Shown piece after piece: positions 5,858-6,074 of a stretch of DNA of 6,074 bases. The stretch lies in NCBI GenBank assembly GCA_000715605.1, contig KL568526.1:7241-13314 (forward strand). Direction: 5' to 3'. The position numbers and the translations under genes are program-made. Under the pieces are notes generated by a model. That model was not told the DNA's origin, ran no database searches, and worked only from the letters and a program-made list of their open reading frames with translations. Every line of letters begins with the position of its first letter. Within the stretch, counting starts at the first letter, position 1. The stretch comes from Streptomyces speibonae. GTDB taxonomy: Bacteria > Actinomycetota > Actinomycetes > Streptomycetales > Streptomycetaceae.

Positions 5858-5978
5858 GGCGCCGAAGACGGGGGTCCGCTAGGAGGCATTCGCCCACCTC
5901 ACCCCGGACCTGCCGAATTTCACCCGGCATCACCGGTCTGCCGCGTATTGCCACACTTCGGCGAGGCCTGTACCCGTA

Positions 5979-6074
5979 TCACACGGCCTGCTCGACGGCC
6001 CTCGGGGCGCGCCGTAGGGGGACCTTCGTCGGCCCCGGGGACGCGCGGAAGCCGGTGCGGCGTCCCCGTGGCTC
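5979..6074 (-). other. Open frame at the window edge, possible C-terminal end of a preceding gene
   Basis: On the minus strand a frame is open from base 6074 to a TGA at 5981-5979 and ends in LRRAPRAVEQAV. About 90% of its third positions are G or C, as expected for coding DNA here, but 31 codons without a start or a recognisable motif are too few to claim a gene. If real, it ends 219 bases before the FAD subunit start. The rest of 5760-5978 shows no gene of its own, only the regulatory candidates listed separately. Confidence 0.2.
6036..6068. other. GC-rich inverted repeat near the right edge
   Basis: CGGGGACGC (6036-6044) and GCGTCCCCG (6060-6068) form a perfect 9-bp stem around a 15-base loop, with no T run on either side. 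It could be a terminator of a neighbouring gene on either strand or an operator. It also falls inside the weak edge frame, and both readings cannot be right in their simplest form. Confidence 0.35.

Noticed and set aside
4870..5889. Upstream extension of the 2Fe-2S frame to 5889
   Set aside because: The frame is open, but it overlaps the well-supported FAD gene and translates to an Arg-rich shadow. The GTG at 4869 has a strong ribosome binding site and the GTGA coupling.
5760..5954. A longer FAD subunit starting at GTG 5954
   Set aside because: The extra 65 residues have no family character and would cover the promoter and repeat region. The TTG at 5759 has a well-placed GGAAGGGG and gives the usual family N-terminus.

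Overview
The window is about 73% G+C with very strong G/C bias at third codon positions, GTG and TTG starts, and translationally overlapping genes. This points to a high-GC actinobacterium, most likely Streptomyces. All convincing genes lie on the minus strand, so the biology reads from right to left.

Layout, in order of transcription. 6074-5760 is upstream DNA with no secure gene. It holds a possible tail of a preceding frame, a GC-rich inverted repeat, three phased TGGCA boxes, a weak promoter candidate and a tandem decamer. 5759-4866 encodes the FAD subunit of a xanthine dehydrogenase (molybdenum hydroxylase) family enzyme. 4869-2950 encodes its 2x[2Fe-2S] subunit, with a 430-residue low-complexity N-terminal extension. 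2953-638 encodes the molybdopterin (Moco)-binding subunit. The three genes are joined by two identical 4-base GTGA stop/start overlaps, so they form one translationally coupled operon. A hairpin at 635-602, just after the last stop, probably ends it. The 221-base gap that follows carries a hairpin and an exact match to the RecA-independent (PafBC-type) DNA-damage promoter consensus. Downstream of that, 416-1 is the N-terminal part of a SUKH-4-like protein that runs off the left edge.

Together the three operon products supply the parts of a Moco/Fe-S/FAD electron-transfer enzyme: hydroxylation at Moco, electron transfer through two iron-sulfur clusters, and exit through FAD. The FAD and Fe-S parts look intact. 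The Moco subunit, however, lacks the near-universal catalytic glutamate (GVGE is replaced by AVSA) and has several other changed cofactor-pocket motifs. It may be a remodelled or non-canonical enzyme, and calling it plain xanthine dehydrogenase would be unsafe. The other notable points are the disordered Trp-repeat extension on the Fe-S subunit and the damage-type promoter in front of an immunity-family gene.
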